Positions 26,601 through 40,674 of a DNA stretch of 64,000 nt are shown piece by piece. The stretch covers positions 25,048,001 through 25,112,000 of the forward strand of contig NC_046676.1 in NCBI RefSeq assembly GCF_003369915.1. The letters are read 5' to 3'. The notes beneath the pieces were generated by a model, which ran no database searches, was not told the DNA's origin, and saw only the letters and a list, made by a program, of their open reading frames with translations. This stretch comes from Drosophila miranda (lineage: Eukaryota > Arthropoda > Insecta > Diptera > Drosophilidae). The translations under genes and the position numbers were made by a program. The stretch's first letter is position 1; the number at the start of each line of letters is the position of its first letter.

Positions 26601-27557
26601 CACTTTAAAATTGATTCTGTTGAGCCCTCCTCTAAGCGCTCCCAGATGCATGCTGCTGCTACTACCCTTCTTCACTCTGCGGTATCCTGTCCTGTTCTGT
26701 GCCCATTCGCAATGGCCAAACGAGACACGACAAATTGCCGGGAGAATGCCTCGGAAAATTCCTGGGAAGACTTATGCGCATTGGGCACAAGTCAAATTGC
26801 ATTTAAAGTGACAAATGTGCCTTGCCTGGTGGTCGAAAAGGGACGAAACGGCAGTTGGGGAGCTCGAAACAGGGACAAAAATTGACCAAACACGTGCTAA
26901 AAATATTTCCTCTTGCAAACAAAAACCAAATGGCAGTTAACTTCCTTTCTTCATTCATTTCTTCGACTGGCAGCAAACTAAAAACCAAGGAAAAACCCAG
27001 GAAAAACCCAAGGAAAACGAAAGAAAAAAGCGACGGAAGCGAGAGCATTTTTCATGCTTTGGTCAACTACGACTCAACACACGCTCCCCAAACGGCAGCA
27101 GGAGCAGGAGCCAGCAACCAAGAGCCAGGAGCGGGTGCCTCCGAGGGAGGCGTGGTCGCTGGCAGTGCTGACCCGGCATTAGAATTTATCGCTGTCAGCA
27201 CTTGGGCAAAGGAGGAAGGTCTTCTGGTGGTGCCTCTTCCCTTGGCTGCTGCTGCCTATACCCTTGCAGCGGGGCGGCTACGACTTTTACCAGATGTTTG
27301 TCCCACAGAGAAGTAAGAATTTCCGACCCCCAGAGTAAAAGAATGACCCTTTGATCAGCAGATTACCCCCACTGCGTTCTGTTCTCTGTGATTCTGTAAC
27401 CGAAATCGTGAGGGTATCTACGGACTCGGCCCTCGAGGCTATATCGAGGTATCCCTCTATATTGACGGTTCCTGTTTTCAGGCGGGAAATAAAAAACGAG
27501 GCGACCCAGCAGTAGGTGAAGGAAAAACTGTCGCTCTAAGTGGTATCCAGAAGGGGC

Positions 27558-27587
27558 GTGGATGTGGATGTGGATGTGGATGTGGAT
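27558..27587. repeat. Hexanucleotide repeat (GTGGAT)5
   Basis: Five perfect copies of GTGGAT are read directly in the gene-poor region. Confidence 0.92.
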
Positions 27588-30500
27588 CCCACTCCACCCG
27601 GCCACTCCTCCGGCAGTGCCCGTCGCTGCATGTGACATGTGAGTTGGCCAATTCGGTTGGGCATTGGGCAAAAACATAGCTAACAAACACACACAATGAC
27701 CTGGCCTAGCCAAGCACCTTGAGGCGGCTTGATTAATGGCATTGTTTGGCTGTCTGTCAGCGAGATCCATTTGGGGCCGTCATTGATAGGGCGCCGCAGC
27801 TTAAAGCCAACTCTGCCTGCCACTGCTGCGTATAAATATCGGCATTAAGCACCAATTAGCCGACTGCCAAGAAGATGGAACCAACTTGAGAACCAACTCT
27901 TGCCTCCCATCTGCGGCTCTATAATTCGGCTTATTAACAGTGCGTGCAGCGTGTACTCGAAATTGTTATTGTTATTGTCGACAAAGTTGCATGCAACAGC
28001 AGAATCGGAGACTGCCCGGGAGGCTAGAGGCTGGGCGGAGGGCGGATAAGGAACCAAAATGATGCTGGAAATTAACTCAGAAATCTGTTGTGAGCTCATT
28101 GTCAGCAGCCGAAAAGTTTCCAGCGCAGGGCCGCCTCGAAAAGTTGGCCAGAACGAGCAACTTTCTGAATGCAAAAACTTTTGGCGAGAATTACAATCGT
28201 GATAAAAATTATGAAAATATTTGGAGTGCTCAAGTTTTGAGCGACAACTTGGCAGAGTCTGGTCTGTGCTTCGGTCTGGGTACGGGTCTCCGCGTGGGCA
28301 AAATGTTTGCGAATCAAATCAAATTAAATTACATAAATGTGCAGAAATGCGAGAATTCAGCAGCAGCATTGCCTCTCCCCTGTCTCCCTCTCTCTGCCAT
28401 TAAAATAGTATTTCAAGCAGAAACAAGCAACATTTTCCACCTGCTCGTTTGTGAAAATGTTCAATTGAAAAACTTTTGTAATCAAACTATTGGAATTGCA
28501 GCACAAACACACACATTCACATTGGATATGGAACTATTTTGCATGGGGAAAAAACTCATAAATCTGGGAAGAAAACTCTTGCTGGATCGAAACGGGGCTT
28601 GGGTCTGCGGACGGGGAGATTTGCAATGCAGAGGGAAACAATGCCAAAGTTATTTACTTATTTATGCAGGGTACATATTGAACTCTGGCTCCTTGTTCTC
28701 TCATTCTCATCCTTGTCCTCGTCAGACTGCAGCTGTCAGCAGGAGAAGCGAAAAGGACAGAATAGGACTTGGCTTAGTTTCGAGCCTTAACTGAACCGAA
28801 TTGAAGAGCTCAAGCGCTCAAGGGCCGGGGAACACACTTAGCGGCCAATTAGAAAAGTTCTCGAGAAAATCTCAGCTGCAGTTGCAGTTGAAGCTCTTTC
28901 CGGGCACATCAGGCACGCCCATGGAGGCTCTGGCTCTGGTTCTGGCTCCGACTGACAATATTTAAACGTCTGCAGTAAATATTTGATGCCTAATTGAATC
29001 ATTCATTCGGCTGGGGCTGCTCATTGCTCGGCACACGCCCACAGCCGCCTCCCTTTGGGCCATTTGCAAAGAGTTGATTTGAATAAATTTGAAATTCTGC
29101 CGAGTCGAGTCTGCTGTGCCAGCATTTAGGATGTCTGCCATTGCCATTGCCTGGCAAATTTGTCTGCAACTGAATCTGAATCTGCATCGGAATCTGACTG
29201 TTGCCACTGTCCTGGGAGTGGCTGTGGGCGTGGGTATGGCATTGACTTCAGAGGAGAGGCAGCTCGCTCCGCGTGTCTCCGAGCCGCGTGCCATCCTTTG
29301 CGGTGCATTATGCGGCGAGGCGACAGAACGCGAATTGTGCAAATTAGCGGAGCGCATTTGCTCCGCACTCATCAATATTTGCACTTCAATTAGTGACGAT
29401 ATGACAAACAGTGCTTACATATCTGCGCATTTTCCGCTCAGAGGTAGCGCCAACAGTGTAATAGCCACGGATCCTTGGCATGCTGTTCGATGATTGCTGC
29501 ACTGAAGCCATCAATGAGCAGGGGCGACCAATTAGTGGAAGGAGCAGTGCCTCCCAAGAGGCAGCTTGTATTTTCACATAATTCACATTATTTTTATTGC
29601 CCGGCCGAATGGGCAAAACTTTTGCCATTTCCTAAGCGATGGCAAAATATGATTTCTATTTTCGAAATTCCAACCAAAGGATACCCCCTACAATGGCATT
29701 TGGAATGATTTGAATAGAGAACACTACATATTGTAGAATATTGAGCCAAAAACTAACTAAACTTGTGGATAGTATAATCAAGCCAAGGCTGTAGCTCCTT
29801 ATCTTCCAAATAGGGGGACACTATGTGTATGTATATTTGATCTGGGAAATTGCTCTCTTCTGTGTCATATACCCTACTACAGAACGGTATGGACAAGTAA
29901 CAAGTTTTTGGGCATGGTCCTTGGGTTTCGTTGGGCCCAAAGCTCATTACCTTATTGCGTTGGCCTGGCCATCTCGGGGTACCGCCGCTTGCTCGGGGCT
30001 GCTTGTTTGCGCCGCAAATGAACGGAAATGGTAAAACTTTTAATTGAAACCATAAATTTTGCGTGGTTTCTGTGCCAACGGAATTTGTCGTGCTCGTGCT
30101 GTCCCAGTGCCATGCTCTCATGCTACCACTCGCAGTACCATCTAGAGCCAAGTGCAATTAGCGCTATTCTTGAACAGAGCTTTAGCCCTGCACTTGTGAC
30201 CATCAAGCCACCATCCATTCATCCAGCCAGCCAGCCAGCTCCCAGTTCGGCCAGGTAAGGGTAAGTTGAAAAAGATGTCAGATTTCCCTAGAAGGACAGT
30301 ACGAGGAAGTCAACGGGGACGAGCTCCTGTGACGGAAATGGCGAATGATTAAAATGGGCGTGCCGTAATTTCCGCCCCGCTCTGTTGAACGGGAAATTGT
30401 TGAGAGCATTGGAATGTGAGGCTCCTAATTGACAGGACGAAGCCACTGATAGGAGAAGGCGTGGGGTCCTGCTGCTCCCGGCTCATACAACAAGTTGTTG

Positions 30501-33500
30501 CCGCATCCAAGCCACGAAGAGATTCATATCACAGCCATGGACATCTTCATTGAGTGCTTGATGGCAGCATTTTGAAAATTCAATTTCCTGCACTTAAAAG
30601 GCTTTGCAGTTACATCGGGAGTCCCTCTCTGACGCCTGTCCCCAGGTATTTCCCATTGAATACTCATCGTGAACGATGGGAACACAAGTCTGGGGCGATT
30701 GAATGTCAATTTCTATTAATAAGTGGGACCGATGGGACAAACAACAACTCACTTTTTGATTGGTGGCGGAGGCACTCAACAATAAGAGATCTTGCCAATC
30801 TCGACCAGAAAGTAGATAATTTCAAAAATTAATTACATCTTGAAAGAAACAGAAACAAAACCTACATTAAAGAAACAATTGTCGAAATATTTTGTTGCTT
30901 TTCAGCGCCTCTCTGGTCCATCACCGCCGACGAGCTCTCTAACCTGTCTGTCTGTCTTTCGGTGTATCTGTGTATATGTACGGAGCATATGGAGCATCGC
31001 GTTTTTGAAAATATTTTGGCCTTGCTAATATTTAAAATTACTACCCCCGTCCCTCAGTATTCCCCTCTCTGTCCTCTTTGTGTGCGCTACTTTTGATATT
31101 GATTTTGTTTGGCATAAATATCCAGTATTTTCTCTTTTTTTCTGCTGTTGCTGTTTCTGTTGCCACTTCCACTTTGGTTACGTTTTTATTATTTCTCCTT
31201 TTTTTAGTGAGAGAAGTCGAGAACGAGAGAGTAGGAGGGAGAGGGTGGCTCTCAATGTTCCACCCCCCAGTAGCAATATTTTTAATTTGCCAAATGGCCC
31301 AGTCAGCCAAGTGAAAGCCATGCTCACAGACACAGACACAGTCACACATCTATGTATGTGGCCATGTAGAGCAGAAACCACAGCACGAATTTTAATAATT
31401 CTAATACGAGTTTTGTGAGTTATGCGCTGCTTGCGATCCAAGCGGCAGGATTGGTAATCGATACCTGGCCGGAGCCGCCACTCGAATGATTTATGGCAAC
31501 AATCGTTGGACAGTCGCTTCCGCCGGATGCAGGCTTTGGCTGCCACAACTGGAATAATCATCGGACGCCCCATGACGCTTATCATTCCCGCTCTCATTAG
31601 CAGCGGAAACTTCGAGTGGAGTGGAGTGTGTGCGGGGCTTCCCCGCTAATGGTGCGAAAAACCGCAAACTTTTATGGCGAAGCGAAGCCATTTTGTTTCC
31701 ACTCACACACATGCACACGAGTGTGTGGGAGGCGGGGGAATGCTTAAATGTTAATGCCCATAATTTTCAGAATATTACCAACTCTTCATTTTGGGCTTCG
31801 CGACGGCATCCCCTCATCCATCCGCTCGCAGTCGGATGTATTTGGCAATAAATTCGACGAGAAAGCGAAAAATCTGAATGGTAGGACAAACTTTTTGTTG
31901 CTTAAGTAAACTTGAAAAGTTTCAAGACACAAAAGTTTGTTGTGAAAGTCACACGAAAGTTGAATGCAATAAATCTGCTCGCTGCACGGTGGTGCCACCG
32001 AAAAAAGAGACCCAAGTCCCACCCGAAAAGAATCTCTAAAATTCTGCAATGCATTGCCGCTGCTCGCGAGCCAAATCCCGTTAAACCCCGTTAGCACCAA
32101 AAAATGGGGAAGTGGGCAGGAAGGAGAGGAAGGAAGGGCCGAAGGCAGCTGGGGAAATGGTAGAAAACTTTCAGCGCATTCTTGGCTGATAAATGGCCAG
32201 CGAAATCTTAAAATACAAGCGCAGATTTTGCACTGCATGGCAGAAATATATCAAAAAAGCGCAAACGTCATGACCAGAACTGCAATGCAGAGGCATAGGC
32301 CAGTGGTCGAGCAGGAGAGAGTCCTGCTCATGACAAGACCTCCGAAACGAAACGAAGTGGCCTAATTATACAGCCCAGATCCTTGGAGCTGTGTAAAGCT
32401 GTGTGGAGCTGTGGTCATGGCTGGGTCACGTGCTGCTCAGGTGCGTGAAAATGCAGATTTGCTGCCGCATGAAGTGTGAAAATGGGTCGTTCTGCAACTG
32501 TGACTTGAATGCTTATTAAAAGTTCAGCGGCAGCTGCCACACATGCGTGTGTGTGTCCAACAAACTTTCAAAGCTGAAAAGCAATCAAAAGTTGGCAACG
32601 CTGCCTTTTATTGCCGCCAAGCGGCAGACAATCGAGTCGAGTGGCAAGTTGCACGCCGTTTAAGCAGCCGCAGCAGGCCAAATTAAATTCGTTGTACTCG
32701 TTCGTGTTCGGGGCAGGCCCAGTTAGAGGGTTTAGCTGGGTGTGGCAAGCGGCAAGGGGAACATACTCCGGGTGTCCTTGCGCCACATGCAAAATAAGGC
32801 AACAGGAAACAGCAACAGAGAAACAGAAAAAACATCGTCCAGAATGAAGAGTGAGGTGAGGCAGTCTCGCGGTCCTCTTAGTCCTTTCAATCCTTTCAGC
32901 TGGCTCTCTTTTTATCATTATGTGGCAGTTGCAGCTTAATTGCAATGAAAGCACAGCTTCCTTCAGCAATTTGCAGTGCAGTGCCATGCGGCCCAGACTT
33001 AATCACGTGAACGACACGGCGCCACATAAACTTAATCTGTGCGCCAGGTGAGTGATTGCGAAAGGCACCACATGGCCACCAGTTCAGAACGCACTCTCAG
33101 GGCCTCGAGCCGGAACCCGAGCCATAGTCATTCTGTGGCTGTTGCCATGAATGCAATGCATTGCTGAGCAGGCTTTCACATGCATGACGACGATGATGAT
33201 GATTATTACTATGAAGCATTATTGATGCAGTTCCAGAAAAAAAAACCCATCAACCTGCATCTGGCTTTAAGCAGAGCAGCTCTCGTCTACTTTCCTGCGC
33301 TCGTTGCAGACGCGTTCTTGAACTAATTAGCCTCGTTTAAGTTAAAGTTTTCCAAAGTTAAACACGCTCACAGAGGCAATTAGCCGGGCTGCAACAGGAG
33401 GCAGGGACACGGACACAAGCACACAGCGGAAGCGCAGAGCAGGGTTGGAGAGAGAGGCTTACCAATTTTATGGAACTTTTGCCAACACTTACTTGGACTC

Positions 33501-33544
33501 TCGCAGCTAATTAATTTCGTTACTCAACATTCAACACTCTTCAC

Positions 33545-33587
33545 AGTCACAGTAGCAGTCACTGTAGCAGTCACAGTAGCAGTCACA
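33545..33587. repeat. 12-bp tandem repeat, about 3.5 copies
   Basis: The unit AGTCACAGTAGC is repeated head to tail with one A-to-T change in the second copy. The flanking sequence continues the AGTCAC half-unit. Confidence 0.9.
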
Positions 33588-36500
33588 CAATTACTCCATT
33601 TAGGAAGAAATGCATTTGTGGCACCGAAAAAAACAGCTCCTGCATTGATAATTTAAATGCGCTTCGAAGGCGAGTGTCGGCCGCTCTTAATTGGAAAAGT
33701 TTCTCATTTTTAATTAAAACATTTTACTCAATGCAAAATGCAGCCAAATATTCAACAACAACAAAAGCAGGCAACAATGGGTAAAGTTCCAACAGAGCAG
33801 GAGCAGGGCACGGAACGGAACGGAACCGGTAATGTGCTGGACAATTTGAATGAGTTTTTCATTGCTCATACGCCCTGTGTTATGTTAATTATGGAATACA
33901 GCTGCAGCACGGACCATCATCGCTCACTGGCAGTCGGATCACAGCACATCACAAATACACCCAGTAGAACACTCAATTTGTTTTGCCATCGCATAGCTCT
34001 TCACCGCTTTCAGCTCTGCCATGTGGGTACGTGGTATGTGGCCGCAATTCGGATTCCACTAGCAGCTTATGCGATTTAGCCGACAAGACAAATAGTTCCA
34101 TGTAATTTGCTTGTATGTCAAACGACTCGCATATGTCAAGTGTGAAATGGTCTCCATTTTTCTTATTTTGCCCACCCCCAGCCCCCCCTTCTCTTTCTCC
34201 GCTTTCCAATCGACAGTGTCGACATGTGCGAGGAGCTGGCAAAGTTTTCTAGCAATAAATTAATATTACAATGACAATTCCACCCGCATTCGCATTCGCA
34301 GCAGAGCGGACATTTTTCATGCTTCGCTTCCATTTCCAATTCTAGTTCCGATTCTGTTTTTCTTTTCTGCTTGCCTTTTTATGCTTGCTGCATCTGTTGC
34401 CATTATCCACTTTCCCCACTCTTCCATGTTCGATTTCCTCCTGATCGATACGCGATCACCTTCTCGTGTCCTTCTAACTAAACAAATCTTGGCTTAAAGG
34501 GGTAAATGCCAAACAGAAAGAAAAAACAAAAGGCTTGGCGGCTGGCTGGCTCTCCATCCGGCTAGCCGGATGTCTGGCCTTTCTGTCTTTCTGTATTAAC
34601 ACTCAAAGGGGAAGCAGCAGCAGCAGTCCAGACACATCGACCTATGGCCGACTGGGCAAAGAAAATATTGTTCTTTCCAGCCCTACGGTCCTTGCGCCCC
34701 TGGCCCTGTCTCTGCCACAGCCGCAGCCCCATGGTCATGGCTAATGCCAAAATGTCAAAGCTTAAAGTCCCGGCCTGAGCTCTGGCGCTGCCTCTGACTC
34801 TGTCTCTTACACTGACTTTGGTAATTCTGCCGTATTTTAATCAGTCAAGCCAACAGCCGTCAGAAGAAGTAATTAAATGAGTGCGGGGGCGAGGCTGGCT
34901 AGTAGTTGCTAATTGAATGAATTTACCTCAACTTGCGCCCCGGCTCTACTTCGTTTTGCGTTTATTTGATTTATTAATTCGGCCATCCCTAAAGCTCCCA
35001 CCCTCGCCCCACAGCCGGTGCTGCCCGAATCGATTCCAATTCCGACTCAGAAGTCCTTTCGATTGCGGTCCTTGGCTCAGTGATAGCCACAGAAAGTTTT
35101 GCGTCAGCTTTTATTTACGCAAACCGAAACATATTAAAAATTTACGGCTCGTTTACTGCGATTTGTTCAATTAAGTCGATTCGTTTCCTGCCCCAGTACC
35201 AGTTACAGCTCCGTCTCCATCTCCAACTCCTGCCCCTATCCAACCTCAGGGCTATTCTCTGTTCACCATCAAAGTTGGATGGCAACTTGAGTTTGCTCCG
35301 TCTGCTTCTCTTGGCTGCCAATTTTAATTTTCTTCAAGTTTATTTGCCGCTCTCCTGTGATTGCTTCAGCCCTTTCAATCCGCTTTCTCCAAGGCTGTCG
35401 AGCTCCTCCTCCTTCTGCTCCTTTTTTTAATTTTTTATTGAATTGGCTCTTGTTACTGCTTAGACTTTGGATTGAAATTAAACGAGCGTGGTTTATGGCC
35501 GCAGTCGCAGTTTCCGTCGCCGTCTCCGGTAAGGAGTGAAATTTAATCAAGTTATGCAGCAGTGTGGCAAGCAGTGGGGCAGGCAGTAAGGGGAGTGAGA
35601 TTGCGAGGGCTGGCAGCAGGCAACAAAGAAAACAAGTCTCAAGTGGATGGCTATTGTTTAATCCAGGCAAAACTTTGCCAACTCAAAACTTAATTAAAAA
35701 AGAAAAAAACAACTCAGGCCCATTGATGCAAGCAACCCCGCCCCCGACCCTTCTAGGCACGATCCATAATTACCATTAGTGGAGTACATACATTGTGTAG
35801 TCGTGTGTGCCGTGTTGGAGTATTTAGGAAGCCAAAGTGCGAGCTGCCTTTGGCACCTCTTTGATCCCTCGTTGGATATTGGCCCGCTGGTCAAAGCTAA
35901 TGAAAGCCGCGAAATTGCGCGTAACTTGGCATAATATTTACCAATATGGTTAATTGCGTATACGCCGTGTGCACACACGCTGGCTGCACGCAGCCAACTG
36001 GAGTGCACTCGAAACTCCAGACACTCCAGAGCTGGAAACTCCAACATCCGACCCGTGACTCTGTCACCGCACACTGACCGCAAATATGCAAGCAGAATAC
36101 AACAGGCGAAGAACGAGAATGAGGACGAGTATTGCCAGGAGGCAAGGTGGAGGCACATCAACGTAATAATTGTAATAATACAAATTCCGACACTTGCGGA
36201 CAACAACTGCAACAATGCACACTCCGCACAGACGTAGCCGTGTTTGTATCCGTGTCCGTGTCCATGGCAATATGCCAAATTGTGTGCAGCACCACAACGA
36301 CATCATCTTCATCACCATCATCATTTTCATCATCATGGAGAACCAGACGCCAACCCAAGAACAAGAGCAAGAACAAGACATCACCGGGTTGATAATGCTG
36401 TTGCGTTGCCCCTGAAATGAATTTGCATAAACTTCGGGCCCTGGACTCATGAAGGGGATGAGGAAAGGGAGGATGTACCTATTCGAGTCGCAAATTGATA

Positions 36501-37217
36501 GATGCCGTGCTGCCAAAACAAAAAACCAGAGCACGGCAGTGCCATCAGGTGAACTCTCCCTTCTCCGGCTGCCGCTCCGACTACAAGGCAATACTATAAG
36601 GGTTAAGAAATAGGTTTAGGGGCTGCCACGAAGACAGGATGACTTTATTTGCAATATGGAAATATTTTTCATTACTGTGTCTCTGGGCACAACCCCATCG
36701 CCGTGCCTCCCTTCCTTCCTCCCTTGCGTCAAACGGCGTCAGTCAAGATGCCAAACTCTGGCTGTCTGTCTATCCGAAAGATGCTCCTCGTACGAGTACC
36801 TGCATCTGCATTGCTGGTGGTATATTCCGGGCTTGTTCTGGCACATTTTATGGCAATATTTTTGATATTCCCTGCTAGTCATGTGACAGACACATACCGA
36901 AAAGCCACTTATATGTCAATTTTGCAGGCAGACTAAAGCGATGTGAGGCCAACACGGTGCTTTAACGTTGTTCAAACAACCGCCAGATTTTAATGAAAGT
37001 TTAAGCTTAGAGGATACAGTGCCTGATCCTTCAGATCAGTGAGAAGCCACTGACCATATGGCCACATCGATATAGGATAACGTGCACTTGATGCCACTCG
37101 ACGTGGCTCGCATGTTTGCTCTGGCCTCACGCAACGATGACGGAGCCATCTCTTGGCAGCACTACTATTGGCACTGTCAGATGCGGATGTGGGTCGAGAG
37201 TGTGTGTGTGTGAGTAT

Positions 37218-37220
<3 letters not shown>

Positions 37221-37250
<30 letters not shown>
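37221..37250. repeat. Microsatellite (AG)15
   Basis: An uninterrupted dinucleotide run preceded by a (GT)n stretch. GAGA-factor can bind such runs in Drosophila, but nothing nearby marks this as a promoter. Confidence 0.93.
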
Positions 37251-37254
<4 letters not shown>

Positions 37255-39922
37255 AGTTGACGCTTGTGGGAATCGATTTGAAAAAGTCATCCAGCAGTCA
37301 TCTGCTGCCATTCATTCCACTTACCACTGCATACGCATTTAAAAGCCAGAGATATATGTACATATGTATATGTATGTGCGGAATTTGCGCTAATCCGGAT
37401 GTTTACTCGAGCATCGGATTCCAGATTGTGTTTATGGCACAGGCTCAAATTTAATTACCGTCGCCGAGGAGGTGCTTCTCTGGCGACTTTTAATGTTTTC
37501 CATGCAAATACGAATGGTGTTGGCCATAAGCACTCCGGTCTGCTCCATTCCATTCCTTATGCCAATTTCCGGGCACGGACAACAATTACGCGCATTATCC
37601 TTTAGACTGGATTTGAGCGCGGACTCGGACCAGGACACGGATCCGGACGATAACAAGCATTTGCTTAAACAAGCATAAATGCGAGATGCTAAGAGGACAG
37701 CAGGGATAAAAAACGGAAAACCCGAAGTAGCAATGCTCTACTGGAATCCTAAACTGATTGGCTGCCCATCCAGGAGCTGGATATCCCATATCAAACATCC
37801 AATCCTGCCTGTCCCGCCTTTAGACCAAGAATCTGGACTCCTAGAAAGGGTGCAGAAAGTGCTTTGCTCTGCAATTTTAATTTGGCTAAGTAGCAGCCAG
37901 TGACAGAAAGCGGGCCCAAGGAGGCGAATACCTTGTTACCCATTCTGGCCGTGGATCGACCCAAGGATATCCCAAAGGATGGGTTGCTACCTTGCAACCC
38001 TGCAAAGTCTGAAAAAACGCTAATTTAATTTTAACTTTCTGCAGCCTTTTGCCGGACTTCCTCCCCCCTATCCCGGCTCCGGGTGTGTCTCAGGCGCTGT
38101 TTTTGATTTCGTTGTCAGCGACTTTGGCACACTTTCGCATCGCATTAGAGAGCTCAGGCGGGAGAAGGAAATTTAGCGCTGAGACAGAGCCAGAAATGGA
38201 GCCAACGCATAAAAGAAGACCCGAAGCGGAGCGGACAGCGAAAGAGTAAAAGTAAAATATTTGTCATGCCAGGGCAGTTGCAAGTGAGCAGCGCTGATTG
38301 CGGCACTAAAATGAAACGAGTTCTTGTGCGGCGATAAGATTTCACCCTGCCTGCCCCAATGTAATCGGCCCTGAAGTTTACCATTGCTTTAGACCCAGGT
38401 CTAGATCCGCACCCCACTCCCCTCCACTCTCTGGCCTCTCTATCTAATGTTGTTGGCAAACTTTTGTGACTGGCTTTGAAGCAGTTGGCACCTTGGTTCT
38501 CTGTTATTTACGCTGCCACGCCTGGGCCCGACAATCAACGGCAATTTGCCTCAGCTCCCCAGGACACGGGACCCCAAAACCCAGCACCCAACGTTGACCG
38601 AATCCGCATCCGCATTCGAATTCTTATTCACAAAGCATCCGATAAGCATAACAGTTGTCGTCAGGAGTGGGTTTCGTCGTTTCGTGCCGCTGGCTCTCAC
38701 CTCTAGTGAGGGTACGTGGCGAGGGGATGGAGGAGGAGGAGGGGGACGGGGATAGCGTCTGGGAACGGGGGTTGATGGAGGTACGTTACCAACAAATCGT
38801 CGCCAGATGCCGGCGACAATAAAACGTTTTACAATGTAACCAAGGCGAGAACAACACGCTGCTATCGCCCAAGAGCAAGGAGCAGGACCTGTCGCCAGGT
38901 CCTGCGGGTGACTCCTTTCTCTCTCTCTCTGCTTGTGCCACCACCCATGTGGCAGTAATGTGCAACAAAGTTGATAATTGTTTATGGCGACGCCTTCGAT
39001 TGGACTTTTATGTCTGCCAATACTGAGTTAGGGTGATGACCTACAAGTCCATTCCAGCAATCATTCCCACAATGATTGAGTGCCCGTAGAATCCGTATAA
39101 TCATAGCCCTGTTCATTTAAATTACCCCGGCGATAGCAGTCTCAGTCTCCCAGATAAGCCTCTCTCGAACAAAGACCGAGATCCATTGTAGCACACCCAT
39201 CGATCAGGGCATTGGCTTGACGATGAAACTTGCCTCTATCTGCCGGGTGCCCATCCACGTCAGGGGTTTCCTATCCTACCATCCTGCCTGGCTTCATTAT
39301 ATTGAAACTTTGACATCGTTATTTTGCATAATTTGCGTTTCGCTTGAATGCAGCCACGCCACGCCACCTTGAAGTATTTATATAACTACCAAGAGGTTGA
39401 GGCTGATGTGAGACCAGAGTGGGATACGAGTGGAATAGGATACTGAGGGAGTTGTGCGTGGCGGTTGTCAACGCTACCTGGGCACATGCGAAACGTGAAC
39501 TTTGTGGCATCAAGTTAATGATTTTCACTTGTTAGAGCCCCTGCTCTCATGTTCTTAGCAAGCAATGCAATGAAGTTGATTTATTGTATTACAATCCGAC
39601 TCCGGCTTCTTTCTACCTTCATCCTTCGTTCCTACGTTCCTTGCCTTACCGTTTTCCATTGTTTGAGAGCATTGAACTCTTCCCAATTGAACGATATAAA
39701 TAGATATAAATCCGTTGTGGTTTTCACGCCCGGAGATGATCTGAGAACTACGCATCTGTCTAGTTCCGTTAGAGCGCAGCACTTCCTTTGCGGCTATAAA
39801 TAAAAAAAAAAAAACGAGTCGCATCCACAATGCAACCCCAACCCCAACACCGATTCCGTCTGCGACTGCGACTCCGATTCTAGAGCGGCAGACACGCGTC
39901 TGCGTTCGTCAGCTGATGGAGC

Positions 39923-39930
39923 TATATATA
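39923..39930 (+). promoter_or_regulatory. TATA box of the small membrane-protein gene
   Basis: TATATATA lies about 230 bp upstream of the ATG at 40160 and predicts initiation near 39,953. A CAGCTG E-box (39,911-39,916) and a GCAGAC/GTCTGC inverted repeat lie just upstream. Confidence 0.5.
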
Positions 39931-40159
39931 GAAAATAGTGCCAGGGCCAGGCAGCCACCCAAAAGAGGAAGAGCCCAATCGAACGGACAAAGGGCTTCCA
40001 TTCAGTGTATCGACGTGCGCGATGGAGTGCAGAGCTATTCCCATTCTTCCGAACTACGCCCAAGCCTGGTTCGTATCGCAGTTTACCCAAGACCCTCTCT
40101 CCCTGTCTAGAACTAATTAAACCATCTTCCGCCTCTTCCGACTCAGTGGGGATGTGTAT

Positions 40160-40546
40160 ATGTCGCCACTTCCACGCAAGAGATCTTTGTGCCACACGCT
40201 GTTCGCCTACAGGACTCTGAACGATCCCGTCATCATTTTGATCACCTTGGCCGTAGTCGTCGGCTCTTTCTGCCTGCTGAGCGGCTTCATTCTGCTCTGC
40301 GTCGTCTCCAAAGCCTGGCAGGACGAGACCTCCGAGGCCATATTGCTAATGGGTAAGTGCTGCATCCCCTTGCATTCCATTCCATTCCATCCCACCCCAT
40401 CCCGTCCTAATGTATCCATCGGTTGCTTAGGCATTGGTTTCTTCATCACATCCCTGTCCTGTGTATCGTGGAAGCTGACGAGAGCCCAGCGCCTCACCCA
40501 GATCGTGGAGGCCATCATTAATCGTGATACGACGGAGGCGGTTTAA
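40160..40546 (+). CDS. Small protein with two predicted membrane segments
   Basis: Exons are 40160-40352 and 40431-40546, joined by a 78-bp GT-AG intron. The intron is a multiple of three without a stop, so retention would give a longer but still open protein (about 128 residues against about 102). A first hydrophobic segment (VIILITLAVVVGSFCLL… into FILLCVV) is followed by a short polar loop and a second segment beginning GIGFFITSL just after the intron. The C-terminus is hydrophilic. The ATG at 40160 is the first in frame after a stop at 40118. A pyrimidine-rich acceptor at 40146 suggests an upstream exon. An ATG at 40022 spliced at 40068/40147 would extend the protein in frame, though that donor (GTTCGT) is weak. 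It is convergent with the protease that ends at 40675. I do not recognise the family. Confidence 0.65.
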   Translation: MSPLPRKRSLCHTLFAYRTLNDPVIILITLAVVVGSFCLLSGFILLCVVSKAWQDETSEAILLMGKCCIPLHSIPFHPTPSRPNVSIGCLGIGFFITSLSCVSWKLTRAQRLTQIVEAIINRDTTEAV

Positions 40547-40674
40547 TTTTAAGCATTAGATGCCCAATTAGTCGGATCTAAATTATTTATATTCACTAAG
40601 CAAGATAACTCTGTGTACCCAATCTTATTTCATATATTTATGCAATTATATACTACATCTGGGCGCTACTCCTG

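Larger units (their letters stand above)
17740..39920. other. 22-kb stretch without supportable protein genes
   Basis: Open frames here (for example 28090-28794, 21916-22554, 36064-36591) are short, low in complexity or lack splice and start support, so I call none of them. Isolated consensus donors on the plus strand (for example GCGCCAG|GTGAGT at 33,048) could belong to non-coding exons. The sequence alternates AT-rich, homeodomain-site-like TAATTA/TTTAAT blocks with CA-, GA- and CAG-rich simple repeats, which suits a long intron or an enhancer-rich intergenic region. I see no tRNA or rRNA. Confidence 0.55.

Noticed and set aside
28090-28794. Plus-strand 234-residue open frame in the gene desert
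   Set aside because: No ATG at the listed start, mixed composition, no splice or promoter signals; likely chance.
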